The notes: generated from the sequence alone by a model not told the origin. Positions 27,688-37,585 are shown, counted from the first letter of the stretch. The stretch is DNA of 64,000 bases from JALYUM01 sp036688685 (GCF_036688685.1 NZ_JAQQPS010000026.1:1-64000); one strand, 5' to 3'. Made by a program: numbers and translations.

Positions 27688-28206
27688 TTACTTGGCGGTG
27701 CTGCCGAACTGGCCGCCGTGAAACAACAGCGCAGCCTGCGGATGCACGGCGCATTCTTCGACTTCGCCAACAAAAATGACGTGGTCGCCTTCCGGATAGC
27801 GGCTGCGGTTGTGGCATTCGAACCACGCCGACACGCCCGCCAGGATGGGCTGGCCGGTGCGCGACAGTTCATACGGCACGTCGTCGAACGGGTTGGCGAT
27901 GCTGCGCTTGGAAAAGCGCATGGCCAGATCCTGCTGTCCGCTTGACAGCACATTGATCACGTAGTGCGAATTGCCGGTGAAGATGGGCATGCTGCTGGCC
28001 GCACTGCCCAGGCTCCACAACACCAGCGGCGGATCGAGCGACACCGAGTTGAACGAACTGGCGGTGAGGCCACGGAAGGTGCCGTCGGCAAGCCGCGTGG
28101 TGATGATAGTCACCCCGGTGGCGAACTGCGACAGGGCCTGGCGGAAGTGGGCTGCGTCGAATGGACGTGTTTCAGCGCGTGGGGAACGAGTATGCATGCG
28201 AAGCAT
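27688..28206 (-). CDS. Flavin reductase family protein
   Basis: 172 residues of the FMN-binding split-barrel flavin:NAD(P)H reductase family. Motifs: FRQALSQFATGVTIITTR, GLTASSFNSVSLDPPLVLWS, HYVINVLSSGQQDLA, and ECHNRSRYPEGDHVIFVGEV with the conserved GDH. The start could also be the ATG three codons in. It likely supplies reduced flavin to an unlinked monooxygenase; in an operon with gcdH its partner is unclear. Confidence 0.88.
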   Translation of the reverse strand: MLRMHTRSPRAETRPFDAAHFRQALSQFATGVTIITTRLADGTFRGLTASSFNSVSLDPPLVLWSLGSAASSMPIFTGNSHYVINVLSSGQQDLAMRFSKRSIANPFDDVPYELSRTGQPILAGVSAWFECHNRSRYPEGDHVIFVGEVEECAVHPQAALLFHGGQFGSTAK

Positions 28207-28314
28207 TATGCCACCTTGCCTTGCCCGACACAGCGAATGCCTGCCTTGCGCACAGACAAATCAGCGACATTTGCGGTACAGTGAACAAGGTGTGATTTCC
28301 CGACGAGGCAAGCG

Positions 28315-28857
28315 ATGAATACGAATGCGGTCAACACCGAAGTGGCGATTCTTGGCGGCGGATGTTTTTGGTGCCTCCATGCTGTTTTCATGGAAATGCG
28401 CGGCATCCTGCAAGCCGAATCGGGTTACATGGGTGGCCATGATCCGCAGCCCAGCGACGAAGCGGTCGGCAGCGGCAGTACCGGTCACGCCGAAGTGGTG
28501 CGCCTGACCTTTGACCCGGCCGTGACGAGCTACCGCGACATTCTCGAAGTGTTTTTCACCATCCACGATCCCACCACCCTGAACCGCCAGGGCAATGACG
28601 TCGGCACCCAATACCGGTCGGTCATCTTTTACGAGAATGCCGCCCAGCAGGACACGGCGCGCCATGTGATGGCCGCAATGGCGTCGGTCTGGGATGGCCC
28701 CCTGGTCACCGAACTGGCGCCAGCTGCCACCTGGCACAAAGCCGAAGCAGCCCAGCAGGATTATTTCGTGCAGCACCCGTTTGAAGGGTACTGCGCCTTC
28801 GTCGTGGCGCCAAAGATCATGAAATTTCGTGAAACTTTTCCGTCTAAAACGAAATAA
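28315..28857 (+). CDS. msrA: Peptide-methionine (S)-S-oxide reductase MsrA
   Basis: 180 residues with the active-site motif GGGCFWCLHAVF (catalytic Cys about 18) and the family blocks ESGYMGG, GHAEVVRLTFDP, DIFEVFF-like ILEVFFTIHDPT and NDVGTQYRSVIF. It repairs methionine-S-sulfoxide in proteins. The stop is 4 bp from the end of the convergent CFA-like gene, with no terminator between. Confidence 0.96.
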   Translation: MNTNAVNTEVAILGGGCFWCLHAVFMEMRGILQAESGYMGGHDPQPSDEAVGSGSTGHAEVVRLTFDPAVTSYRDILEVFFTIHDPTTLNRQGNDVGTQYRSVIFYENAAQQDTARHVMAAMASVWDGPLVTELAPAATWHKAEAAQQDYFVQHPFEGYCAFVVAPKIMKFRETFPSKTK

Positions 28858-28861
28858 TATT

Positions 28862-30058
28862 TCAGGTGTACATGCCGCGGCGCGACCATGCCATCTGCTC
28901 CGGCGACTGGCCCGCCTTGCCGCACACCACCTGGTACAAGCTGATCCAGTCATGTTGAAACGCATACGCGCAGCCGGCCAGGTAGAGCCGCCAGATACGA
29001 AAGCGCCTGGGGTCGGTCATGAAGGCAATCGAGGTTGCATTGCGCTCAAAATTCTCGTTCCATAACATGCAGGTGCGGGCATAGTGGCGACGCAGGTTTT
29101 CCACGTCGCGCACCTCGAGGCCACCCACCTGCATCGCTTTGACGACGCTCGACAAGTGCACCAGTTCCCCCTGCGGAAACACGTATTCGTCGATGAAGTC
29201 GCCGCCGCAGTACGGCGTGGCGCCGTTCTCGGCACGGGTCCTGGTGATGCCCTGATTCATGACCACGCCGCCCGGCGCCAGCAACGCCTGCACGCGGGTG
29301 AAATAGGCGTCCAGGTACTGCAGACCGACGTGCTCGAACATGCCAACACTGGTGATGCGGTCGAACGGTCCCTTGACGTCGCGGTAATCCTGCCGGCGGA
29401 TCTCGACCAGGTGGTCCAGTCCCGCTTGCTTGACCCGCTCGCGCGCCAGCAGGCACTGGTTTTCGGACAAGGTGATGCCGACGCAGCGCACGCCAAACCG
29501 TCCGGCCGCGCGGATTGCCAGCGCGCCCCAGCCGCAGCCGATGTCGAGCAGCGTGTGGCCGGGCCGCAGGTCGAGCTTGCTCAGGATATGGTCGATCTTC
29601 TTGCTCTGCGCCGTGGCCAGGTCTTCGTCGCCGTTTTCAAAATAGGCGCACGAATACACCATCGCAGGATCGAGCCAGGCCCGATAAAAGTCGTTGGAGA
29701 CGTCGTAGTGGAGGGGGACCGCTTCACGATCCTTGTGGCGCGTGTGGCGCGTGAAGCGCTGCAGCGGCGTTCTTTTTTTGGGGTTGAAACTGGTCGCCAG
29801 CGTGTTGGCCACGGCAATCATGTCGGCGCCGCGCCCGCGTACTTCGATGGCCCCTTCGACATAGGCCCGGCCCAGGCTGTAGGGCGAAGGCGAGAGCAGG
29901 TAGCGCAGGGTGGCCGGCTTGGGTAACCGGATGGTGACGCGCGGCGGCTCGCCCGACAAATCGATCTGGCGCCCGTTCCACAATTCGATGCGGACCGGGA
30001 CCGTCAGTTTACTGCGCACGCCGGTGCTCCAGGCGCTCAGTTTCATCTCATTGAACAT
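28862..30058 (-). CDS. cfa: Cyclopropane-fatty-acyl-phospholipid synthase family methyltransferase
   Basis: 398 residues. The start at ATG 30058 is supported by GAAGGAAG just upstream. The N-terminal lipid-binding part (RYLLSPSPYSLGRAYVEGAIEV) precedes the SAM-dependent domain: HYDVSNDFYRAWLDPAMVYS, LDIGCGWGALAIRAAGRFGV, SVGMFEHVGLQYLDAYF. These match CFA synthases, which add a methylene group to membrane unsaturated fatty acids. Some homologues act on other lipids, so the exact product is inferred. Confidence 0.9.
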   Translation of the reverse strand: MFNEMKLSAWSTGVRSKLTVPVRIELWNGRQIDLSGEPPRVTIRLPKPATLRYLLSPSPYSLGRAYVEGAIEVRGRGADMIAVANTLATSFNPKKRTPLQRFTRHTRHKDREAVPLHYDVSNDFYRAWLDPAMVYSCAYFENGDEDLATAQSKKIDHILSKLDLRPGHTLLDIGCGWGALAIRAAGRFGVRCVGITLSENQCLLARERVKQAGLDHLVEIRRQDYRDVKGPFDRITSVGMFEHVGLQYLDAYFTRVQALLAPGGVVMNQGITRTRAENGATPYCGGDFIDEYVFPQGELVHLSSVVKAMQVGGLEVRDVENLRRHYARTCMLWNENFERNATSIAFMTDPRRFRIWRLYLAGCAYAFQHDWISLYQVVCGKAGQSPEQMAWSRRGMYT

Positions 30059-30109
30059 GACCACTTCCTTCACTTTTACAGGGAAAAGCAGGAGCGGCCG
30101 GCATCGCCC

Positions 30110-31294
30110 TTACGGTTGCAAGCGTTGCCGTGACCAGGTGCCGTCGGCCTGCCGCGTGTAGACGATGCGGTCATGGAAACGGGAACGCCGGCCTTGCCAG
30201 AATTCGATGTACTCGGGCACCAGACGGTAGCCGCCCCAGTTGCCGGGACGCGGTGGCTGCTCACCGTACTGGCTGGCCACTGCGTCGTAGTTGTGTTCGA
30301 GTGTGGCGCGGCTGTCGATGGGTGCGCTTTGCTGCGACGCCAGCGCCGCCAGCCGGCTTTTCAGGGGCCGCGTATGGAAATAGCTTTCGCTTTCTTCCGG
30401 ATCGACGCGCTCGACGCGCCCTTCGATGCGCACTTGCCGCTCCAGCTCGCTCCAGAAAAACAGGATGGCCGCATGCGGGTTGGTGGCCAGTTCGACGCCC
30501 TTGCGGCTGGCGTAGTTGGTGAACCAGGTAAAGCCGCGTTCATCGAACTGTTTGATGAGGACGATGCGCGAACTGGGCTTGCCGTCGGCATCCACCGTGG
30601 CGACGTTCATCGCGTTCGGCTCGTTCACCTCGGCGTGCAGGGCTTCGTCGAACCAGCGCGTAAACTGGGCGACCGGGTCGTCCAGCACGTCGGCATCATC
30701 CAGGCTGGCCTGGCCGTAGTCCTTGCGCAAATCGGCCACGGCGCTGCCGGTGGCCTTTTTCGGTCGGGTATTGCGGCGCGCCCGCATGGCGTCGCCCAGT
30801 TGCGTCATTTGTACCGGGCTGAACAAACGCATTGCCATCGGCGCCAGTGTGCTTTCTTCGCGCACCATGTGGGCCGTGTAGGCCTCGATGAATTGCTGCG
30901 TGGCCGCTGTGGACAGCGACGCATCGGTGCCGCCGGCGATGGCGTGCAGATGCTCGCGCAATTGCACCCAGGTCGCGTCCATTTGCTGGTGCTGCTCGAG
31001 AATGACGGGCGCCAGCGCCTGCAGCGTTGCCGCATCCTCGCCCTGGGCGACGGCGCGCAGCATCGGGATCAGGTTTTCTTCTTCATCGGCGTGGTGCACC
31101 GGCGCGGCTTGATCGAAATACTTGATGACGGCGGCAGCCGCTTGCTGCGCCTGTTCGTCGGCGCCCGCTTCGGGCAGGTGGGCGAGCAATTTTTCCAGCG
31201 TCGCGAGTTGCTTGCGGATACGGTCGTGGCAGTGTTTCAGGAAGGCGATGGGACGGTCGAAACCGGGCGCGGCGTCAAGGATGGGGGTGGTCAT
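30110..31294 (-). CDS. pdxH: Hemerythrin-like domain fused to pyridoxamine 5'-phosphate oxidase
   Basis: A single 394-residue frame. Residues 1-175 form a four-helix hemerythrin-like (HHE) domain with ligands in the expected order: His23 (CHDRI), His68 and Glu72 (HADEE), His102 (EQHQQ), His142 and Glu146 (HMVRE). A short basic linker (RARRNTRPKK) leads to a full PdxH from about 187: VADLRKDYGQASLDDADV, NAMNVATVDADGKPSSRIVL, RGFTWFTNYASRKGVEL, RPGNWGGYRLVPEYIEFWQG, and a C-terminal WSRQRLQP. PdxH oxidises PNP/PMP to PLP using FMN and O2, so an oxygen- or iron-binding partner domain is intriguing. Standard PdxH is about 210 aa. Confidence 0.92.
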   Translation of the reverse strand: MTTPILDAAPGFDRPIAFLKHCHDRIRKQLATLEKLLAHLPEAGADEQAQQAAAAVIKYFDQAAPVHHADEEENLIPMLRAVAQGEDAATLQALAPVILEQHQQMDATWVQLREHLHAIAGGTDASLSTAATQQFIEAYTAHMVREESTLAPMAMRLFSPVQMTQLGDAMRARRNTRPKKATGSAVADLRKDYGQASLDDADVLDDPVAQFTRWFDEALHAEVNEPNAMNVATVDADGKPSSRIVLIKQFDERGFTWFTNYASRKGVELATNPHAAILFFWSELERQVRIEGRVERVDPEESESYFHTRPLKSRLAALASQQSAPIDSRATLEHNYDAVASQYGEQPPRPGNWGGYRLVPEYIEFWQGRRSRFHDRIVYTRQADGTWSRQRLQP

Positions 31295-31384
31295 GGTCGA
31301 TTTTCCAGGCAGAGCAATAGTTCACCCATTGTAGAACCTCTGTGATGCCGCGTCCGGTTTGTTCCAAAGATATAAAATGCCGGA

Positions 31385-32254
31385 ATGAATACCATCGATA
31401 CCCAACTGGACACCGCCGACGCGGACATTGACTTTGAACGACGTTTCGGCGGCGTGGCGAGACTCTACGGTAAGAGTGCGCTGGAACGCTTCCGCGCGGC
31501 GCACGTTTGCGTCGTTGGCGTGGGCGGCGTGGGCTCCTGGATCGTCGAAGCGCTGGCGCGCACGGCGATTGGAAAACTCACCTTGATCGACCTCGATAAC
31601 GTGGCCGAATCGAACATCAACCGCCAGATCCAGGCCTTGAGTTCGACCATCGGCCAGGCCAAGATCGCCGCGCTGAATGACCGCATCCGCGCCATCAATC
31701 CATTTTGCCAGGTGACGCTGGTGGAAGATTTCATTGAGCCGGACAACCTCGCTGAGCTGATCGGCAACCAGGGCTTTGATTACGTGGTCGACGCCATCGA
31801 CGGCGCCGCGGCCAAGGCGGCGCTGGTAGCGTTTTGCCGCGACCATGCGATTCCCCTGGTGATGATCGGCAGCGCCGGCGGCCAGGTCGACCCGACCCGG
31901 ATCGAAGTGCGCGACCTGGCCCGCACCGAGCAGGAACCGCTGCTGAAAAAAGTGCGCAAGCTGCTGCGCGCGCAGTACGGCTTTGCGCGCGGCGAAAAGG
32001 CGAAATACCATATCGACGCGGTGTTTTCGATGGAGCCGCTGCGCTACCCGGAAGACGACCCGTCCTGTTCCATCGACGGCGACGAGCGCCACAGCGTGAC
32101 CGGCCTCAATTGTGCCGGCTTCGGCTCGAGCATGGTGGTCACCGCGACCTTCGGCATGGTGGCGGCCAGCCACGTGCTGAACCGGCTGGCGGCCAGCGTG
32201 GCGCCAGCACCCGCACCCGCGCTTGTCCCGGCGCCGGGCGACTTGTTATCATAG
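31385..32254 (+). CDS. tcdA: tRNA threonylcarbamoyladenosine dehydratase
   Basis: 289 residues of the ThiF/MoeB E1-like fold: VCVVGVGGVGSWIVEALART (nucleotide binding), LIDLDNVAESNINRQIQAL, and the late FSMEPLRYPEDDPSC block with GFGSSMVVTATFG. It matches TcdA/CsdL, which cyclises t6A37 to ct6A in tRNA using ATP. It complements the Sua5 gene at 20079, which makes the t6A precursor, although the two are 11 kb apart. The C-terminus is Ala/Pro-rich. Confidence 0.93.
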   Translation: MNTIDTQLDTADADIDFERRFGGVARLYGKSALERFRAAHVCVVGVGGVGSWIVEALARTAIGKLTLIDLDNVAESNINRQIQALSSTIGQAKIAALNDRIRAINPFCQVTLVEDFIEPDNLAELIGNQGFDYVVDAIDGAAAKAALVAFCRDHAIPLVMIGSAGGQVDPTRIEVRDLARTEQEPLLKKVRKLLRAQYGFARGEKAKYHIDAVFSMEPLRYPEDDPSCSIDGDERHSVTGLNCAGFGSSMVVTATFGMVAASHVLNRLAASVAPAPAPALVPAPGDLLS

Positions 32255-32282
32255 CCCGTCACTTTTACAGAAAGAGCATCCC

Positions 32283-32723
32283 ATGATTCGTCGTACCCTC
32301 TTTGCCGCCATGCTGTTGTGCGGCGCTGGCGCCCAGGCCCAGGATGAAGCCCCGGCCCAGATCGTCTCTGCGACGCCGCAACTCCAGGTTCTCGAAGTGA
32401 AAGCCGGCACCGGTACGGAAGCGCAGATCGGCAAGACTGTCTACGTCAACTACACCGGCTGGCTGTTCAAACCGTTTGCCACCAAGCAGCACGGCAAGAA
32501 ATTCGATTCATCGCTGGATGCCGGCCGCACCCCGATCGACTTCAAACTGGGTGCAGGGCGCGTCATCAAAGGTTGGGAGCAGGGCATTGCCGGCATGAAA
32601 GTGGGCGGCAAGCGCACGCTGGTCATTCCACCGAGCCTGGCCTACGGCGTGCGCGGCTCGCCGCCGGACATTCCACCAAATGCCGACCTGATTTTCGATG
32701 TGGAGTTGATGAAGGTGGAGTAA
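32283..32723 (+). CDS. Secreted FKBP-type peptidyl-prolyl cis-trans isomerase
   Basis: 146 residues. ATG 32283 opens a signal peptide (MIRRTLFAAMLLCGAGAQAQ). The FKBP domain follows: VYVNYTGWLF, KKFDSSLDAGRTPIDFKLGAGRVIKGWEQG split by its usual turns, GGKRTLVIPPSLAYG and ADLIFDVELMKV. It should catalyse proline isomerisation in periplasmic protein folding. Confidence 0.94.
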   Translation: MIRRTLFAAMLLCGAGAQAQDEAPAQIVSATPQLQVLEVKAGTGTEAQIGKTVYVNYTGWLFKPFATKQHGKKFDSSLDAGRTPIDFKLGAGRVIKGWEQGIAGMKVGGKRTLVIPPSLAYGVRGSPPDIPPNADLIFDVELMKVE

Positions 32724-32754
32724 GGTAGGGTTTTCAGCAACGCGGGGGATCGGC

Positions 32755-33687
<933 letters not shown>

Positions 33688-33708
33688 CCGGATCAGTGTG
33701 CCTTAGTG

Positions 33709-34656
33709 TTACACAGGATGCAAGGCACACCCATGATCCGTCGTCCCTTCTTCCACCTGCAGCGTGCAGTGCGCAATTTTAAAATCGTCGCGTAACTTCG
33801 CCCCGATCGCGTCCACGCGCGCGTCGCCTGGATAGCCGCCTGGCATGACCAGGTGCGCCGTCAGCGCGGTTTCGGTGGTGCTCATCGCCCAGATGTGCAA
33901 ATCGTGCACTTCCGACACGCCTTCCTGCTTGCCCAGAAAGGCGCTCACTTCGGTGCTGTCGATACTCGGCGGCACGCCCGCCAGCACCAGTTGCACCGAT
34001 TCGCGCAGCAGCGACCAGGTGCTGACCACGATGATCGCCACGATCACCAGGCTGACCGCCGGGTCGAGCCAGGCCCAGCCGGTGTACATGATGACGATCC
34101 CGGAAATCACCACGCCCAGCGAGATGGCGGCGTCGGCGGCCATGTGCTGGTAGGCGCCGCGGATATTCAGATCGCCCTTGCTGCCGGCCATGAACAGCCA
34201 GGCCGAAAAGCCGTTGACCGCCACGCCGATGGCGGCCACCACCGACACCGTCATGCCAGCCACCGCCGGCGGCGCCGAGAAGCGCTGCACGGCTTCCCAG
34301 GCAATCGCTCCGCATGCGAGCATCAGCAGCAGGGCATTGAGCAGGGCGGCCACGATCGACGAGCCGCGTAGTCCATAGGTGTAATTCTTGTTCGGCGCGC
34401 GTTTGGCCAGGATGGCGGCGCCCCAGGCCAGGGCCAGGCCCAGCACGTCGGACAGATTGTGGCCGGCGTCGGCCATCAGCGCCGTCGAGTTGGCGATGAA
34501 GCCGTAGACGAATTCAATGACGACGAACAGGGAGTTGATGCCGATGGCCAGCGCAAACGCGCGCCCGTGGTCGGTTGGCAAGGCGTGGTGGTGACCATGG
34601 CTGTGGCCGTGGTGACCATGATCGTGGTCGTGGTGGCTGTGATCGTGTGCTGACAT
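33709..34656 (-). CDS. Cation diffusion facilitator (CzcD/ZitB-like) metal exporter
   Basis: 315 residues from ATG 34656; a TTG four codons upstream is less likely. The N-terminus is a His-rich metal-binding tail (HDHSHHDHDHGHHGHSHGHH). Six membrane helices follow, with the zinc-site motifs SLFVVIEF, ALMADAGHNLSDVLGL (HxxxD) and HMAADAAISLGVV. A cytoplasmic domain ends in VHDLHIWAMSTTETALTAHL. It likely exports Zn(II), Co(II) or Cd(II) by proton antiport. It is last on the minus strand behind the TraM-like gene, about 80 bp away. Confidence 0.93.
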   Translation of the reverse strand: MSAHDHSHHDHDHGHHGHSHGHHHALPTDHGRAFALAIGINSLFVVIEFVYGFIANSTALMADAGHNLSDVLGLALAWGAAILAKRAPNKNYTYGLRGSSIVAALLNALLLMLACGAIAWEAVQRFSAPPAVAGMTVSVVAAIGVAVNGFSAWLFMAGSKGDLNIRGAYQHMAADAAISLGVVISGIVIMYTGWAWLDPAVSLVIVAIIVVSTWSLLRESVQLVLAGVPPSIDSTEVSAFLGKQEGVSEVHDLHIWAMSTTETALTAHLVMPGGYPGDARVDAIGAKLRDDFKIAHCTLQVEEGTTDHGCALHPV

Positions 34657-34734
34657 ACATGCTTTCAAAAGACGCTGCGTGAGCGGCCATGATAGAGCAA
34701 ACTGGCATGTTGCATTTCAGCTGGCCTCACCAGT

Positions 34735-35181
34735 CTAGGGTTTGGCCATCTCGGCGGCGATGCTGGCGCGGGTTTTTTTGTCCAGCTTTTCGATTGCCGC
34801 CGTCAATTTTTCAGCGTCGCGCAGCGCCGTGGTTTGTGCCGCCGTCAAGGGCGTGGTCACCACCACCCGTTGCGGCGCCGGCCGAAACAACAGCACCTGC
34901 CCGATCAGCACCAGTACGGCGCCGAGCATGGCGGCGCCGCCCAGCACGGCCGGATGCTGGCGCTGGATGAGTGGCGCAGCAGCAGGCGCGGGTGCCCCAC
35001 CCGGCTGCACCGGCAGCCCGGTAATCTGGCGACTTGCTTCATGCATCAGCGCAATGTGGCGTTCCACCGCTTCTTCCAGTACCGCTTCGTTCAGGGCGAC
35101 CAGGGCGAACACCGGATCGTCGACATCGATGCGCACACCGGTTTTTTCGAACACCAGGTTGCGAAGTTTAGTCTGGTCCAT
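34735..35181 (-). CDS. TraM-like small membrane protein
   Basis: 148 residues starting MDQTKLRNLVFEKTGVRIDVDDPVFALVALNE, then a Pro/Ala-rich linker and one hydrophobic helix (AVLGGAAMLGAVLVLIGQVLLF). A charged helical tail follows, ending in KKTRASIAAEMAKP. The opening resembles IncP-plasmid conjugation protein TraM (an xDDPxxxLxxxNE block plus a membrane helix), and the gene follows a TraL-like ATPase by 5 bp exactly as in IncP Tra1. This match is from memory and is inferred, not proved. Here it lies among chromosomal genes without any relaxase, coupling protein or mating-pair genes. Confidence 0.6.
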   Translation of the reverse strand: MDQTKLRNLVFEKTGVRIDVDDPVFALVALNEAVLEEAVERHIALMHEASRQITGLPVQPGGAPAPAAAPLIQRQHPAVLGGAAMLGAVLVLIGQVLLFRPAPQRVVVTTPLTAAQTTALRDAEKLTAAIEKLDKKTRASIAAEMAKP

Positions 35182-35186
35182 GGCGC

Positions 35187-35915
35187 TTACCAGCTGACCT
35201 TGTCGAGCTGCTCGAACAGGTCGCGGAACACCACCTTGATGCGCTGTTTTTCCATGACATTGAACTTGTCGCTGGCGCGTACTTCTTCCATCGTCAATCG
35301 TGCGATGTTCATCTTCTTGATATCGGCGCCGAAGGTGTCGGCATTGCGCTGGCTGAGCACCACGCGGCCGACCACGCGCGCTGCGTACTCGGAGTAGGTC
35401 AGCGAGTCGGTGAATTGCTTGCCGCTGGCCGATTGCAACAGGCCAAAATGCTGGTTTTCCCACAACACCAGCGGGACCTTGGTCGCTTTCGCGGTGGTGG
35501 TGAAACCGGTGGCCGTGTCGTGCAAGGTGTCGCCGCCGCCGACGATCACGTGGATGTACACTTTTCGGCCCGCTTCCTTGAGCATGTCGAAGCAGTCGTT
35601 CTCCAGCAAATACGCCATCAGCGGCGAGAAGGTGTTGGCGCCGTTGTCAATGACGCAATTGCCCTCTTCTTCGAGCAGGTCGATCATCAGGGTGTCGAAG
35701 CGCTTCGGATCGATGGTGCGGGTATCGGTCATCACGGGCACGTGGCGCACGTTCATGGCCTTGTAGCGCGAGAAGGTCGGGTTTTCCTGGTCGGTGTCGT
35801 AGCAGCGCAGCGGCTGCGTGTCCTGGCCGGCCATCCACTGGGCCAGGATGGTCGACACCAGCGTCTTGCCGATGCCGCCTTTGCCCTGCAAAATGAAATG
35901 TACCGTGTTGTGCAT
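35187..35915 (-). CDS. TraL-like ParA/MinD-superfamily ATPase
   Basis: 242 residues. The N-terminus MHNTVHFILQGKGGIGKTLV is a deviant Walker A (KGGIGKT) of the ParA/MinD class. DTDQENPTFSRYKAMNVRHV follows, with NCVIDNGANTFSPLMAYLLEN and QRNADTFGADIKKM further on. These match the pattern I recall for IncP TraL (LQGKGGVGKS, CxDTDPxNATFxGY, DNGAxTFxPLxxYL). In conjugation TraL is a poorly understood accessory ATPase. Together with the TraM-like gene it forms a tight pair downstream of a metallophosphoesterase (20-bp gap). Confidence 0.7.
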   Translation of the reverse strand: MHNTVHFILQGKGGIGKTLVSTILAQWMAGQDTQPLRCYDTDQENPTFSRYKAMNVRHVPVMTDTRTIDPKRFDTLMIDLLEEEGNCVIDNGANTFSPLMAYLLENDCFDMLKEAGRKVYIHVIVGGGDTLHDTATGFTTTAKATKVPLVLWENQHFGLLQSASGKQFTDSLTYSEYAARVVGRVVLSQRNADTFGADIKKMNIARLTMEEVRASDKFNVMEKQRIKVVFRDLFEQLDKVSW

Positions 35916-35935
35916 CGTTGCTCCGAAGTTGATTG

Positions 35936-36814
35936 CTAATGACAGCTGGCCGTGCCGTGATCGGGCAAGGCGCCGTTGTCCGGCCCCGCGCGCGCGGCCG
36001 GCAGGAAGGTCCAGGCGTAGCCGTCGTCCATCAGGCGCACGCGCAGCACGCCGGTGACGTTGCTGTCACGCGCCTCGCTGTGCGGCTGGAAAAAAATGAA
36101 CGGCGTCGCATAGGCGCCGCCCGTGCCGACCACGAACTGGCGCATGCCACGCGCCTGGTCGAGCTTGCCGTTGGCGTCTTGCGGCGCAAACCGCTCATAT
36201 TCATGGTCGTGCCCGGACAGCACCAGTTCGGCGCCGGCGTCGTACAACAGTTGCCACGCCGCGCGCATGCGCCGGTCCGGACGATGCCCACCAGAACTAT
36301 ACAGGGGCACGTGCCAGTACGCGAGGGTGCAGCGTGCGGGATGGCGCGCCAGGTCGTCTTTCAGCCACGCCAGCTGGGCCTCGGCCGCGGCGCCGGTGAC
36401 CTGGCTGTTCAGGGAAATCACGTGCCAGCTGCCCAGTTCGACGCTGTAGTGGCCGGGTCCGGCGCGCGCGCCGAAATAGTCGAAATACGCTTGGGCGCCG
36501 GGCGTGGCGTACTCGTGGTTACCGGGCGTGGGCCAGGTGCGCTCCTTGAAGCGGCCCCAGGTGGGCTCGTAGCAGGCGCTAAATTCGCCCGCGGCGCCAA
36601 CCGGGTAGGTGTGGTCGCCCAGGGTCAGCACCGCGGCGTTCCTGTCCTGGGCCAGCGCGCCGGCCACCAGGTCGGCGCTGCCGGCCGCGCCCGACCAGCG
36701 CGGATCCCGGCCGGCGCAGCGGGCGATGTCGCCGGCTGCGTAGATGGTATACGTGGTCGCGCTCACGGGCGCCGCGCCGATCAGCCAGGCGGCAACAACG
36801 GCGCTACGCCACAA
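35936..36814 (-). CDS. Secreted metallophosphoesterase
   Basis: About 292 residues if it starts at TTG 36814, which directly precedes a signal peptide (WRSAVVAAWLIGAAPVSA). No ATG fits, and the upstream pncC gene ends at 36804, so the start is uncertain. The calcineurin-like blocks are AAGDIARC, TLGDHTYP, TPGNHEYA, YWHVPLYSSG and SGHDHEYERFAP, giving all metal ligands. It is a purple-acid-phosphatase-like enzyme of unknown substrate. It overlaps pncC slightly and lies 20 bp before the TraL-like gene, so all four genes may be one transcript. Confidence 0.8.
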   Translation of the reverse strand: MWRSAVVAAWLIGAAPVSATTYTIYAAGDIARCAGRDPRWSGAAGSADLVAGALAQDRNAAVLTLGDHTYPVGAAGEFSACYEPTWGRFKERTWPTPGNHEYATPGAQAYFDYFGARAGPGHYSVELGSWHVISLNSQVTGAAAEAQLAWLKDDLARHPARCTLAYWHVPLYSSGGHRPDRRMRAAWQLLYDAGAELVLSGHDHEYERFAPQDANGKLDQARGMRQFVVGTGGAYATPFIFFQPHSEARDSNVTGVLRVRLMDDGYAWTFLPAARAGPDNGALPDHGTASCH

Positions 36815-37301
36815 AGCGCAATAAACCCTGCAGCGCGTGGCGCACCGATTGTTCGCGCACAGCCAGGCGGTCGCCGGCAAACACCAGACGCTCGGTGTGG
36901 ACCGCATTTTTCGTCGCCCAGCCAAAACAGACGGTGCCGACCGGCTTGCCCGGGACCGCGCCGGTGGGGCCGGCAATGCCGGTGGTCGACAAGGCGACGC
37001 TGGCGTTGCTGTTGCGCAGCGCGCCTTGCGCCATGGCGGCGGCGACTTCTTCGCTGACCGAGCCGAATTGCGCGATCAGGGCGTCCGGCACCTCCAGCAA
37101 TTCGGTTTTCGACGCGTTCGAATACACGACGAAACCGCAGTCGAACCAGCTGGTCGAGCCGGCGATGTCGGTGATGGCCTGGGACACGCCCCCGCCCGTG
37201 CACGATTCGGCCGTGGCCAGCACCTGGCCGGTGGCCTGCAGCACCTGCCCGGCGCTGGCGGCGAGGTCAAAAATGTCGTTGGTGGTCTGTTCGGTAGTCA
37301 C
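36804..37301 (-). CDS. pncC: Nicotinamide-nucleotide amidase PncC (CinA C-domain)
   Basis: 165 residues equal to the CinA C-terminal domain alone: LATAESCTGGGVSQAITDI, STSWFDCGFVVYSNASK, VSEEVAAAMAQGA and STTGIAGPTGAVPGKPVG. It deamidates NMN to nicotinic acid mononucleotide in pyridine-nucleotide salvage. Confidence 0.94.
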   Translation of the reverse strand: MTTEQTTNDIFDLAASAGQVLQATGQVLATAESCTGGGVSQAITDIAGSTSWFDCGFVVYSNASKTELLEVPDALIAQFGSVSEEVAAAMAQGALRNSNASVALSTTGIAGPTGAVPGKPVGTVCFGWATKNAVHTERLVFAGDRLAVREQSVRHALQGLLRFVA

Positions 37302-37585
37302 ACTGCGCTCCTTGTTCGATGCGAAATAAGGCGAAAAGCCTTGTCCTCAGAGCTACTTTACCAGTGAATCCACCACCCGTCCCCAATAAAAAGAGTTGAA
37401 TATAATCAATGGCTTGCAATCCAGCGATGAGAACTTCCCTGTCAAGACGTGCGCCCTATTTACCCGCGCTGGTGCTATCGTGCAGTTGCCGGCGCTGGCA
37501 CGCTGCCGGTGCATTTTTCCATGATTTAGGAGCGACATGCGGGTAGCTGCGTTTGCATGTGAAGAAGTTTGTTTCAGGGCGGGAC

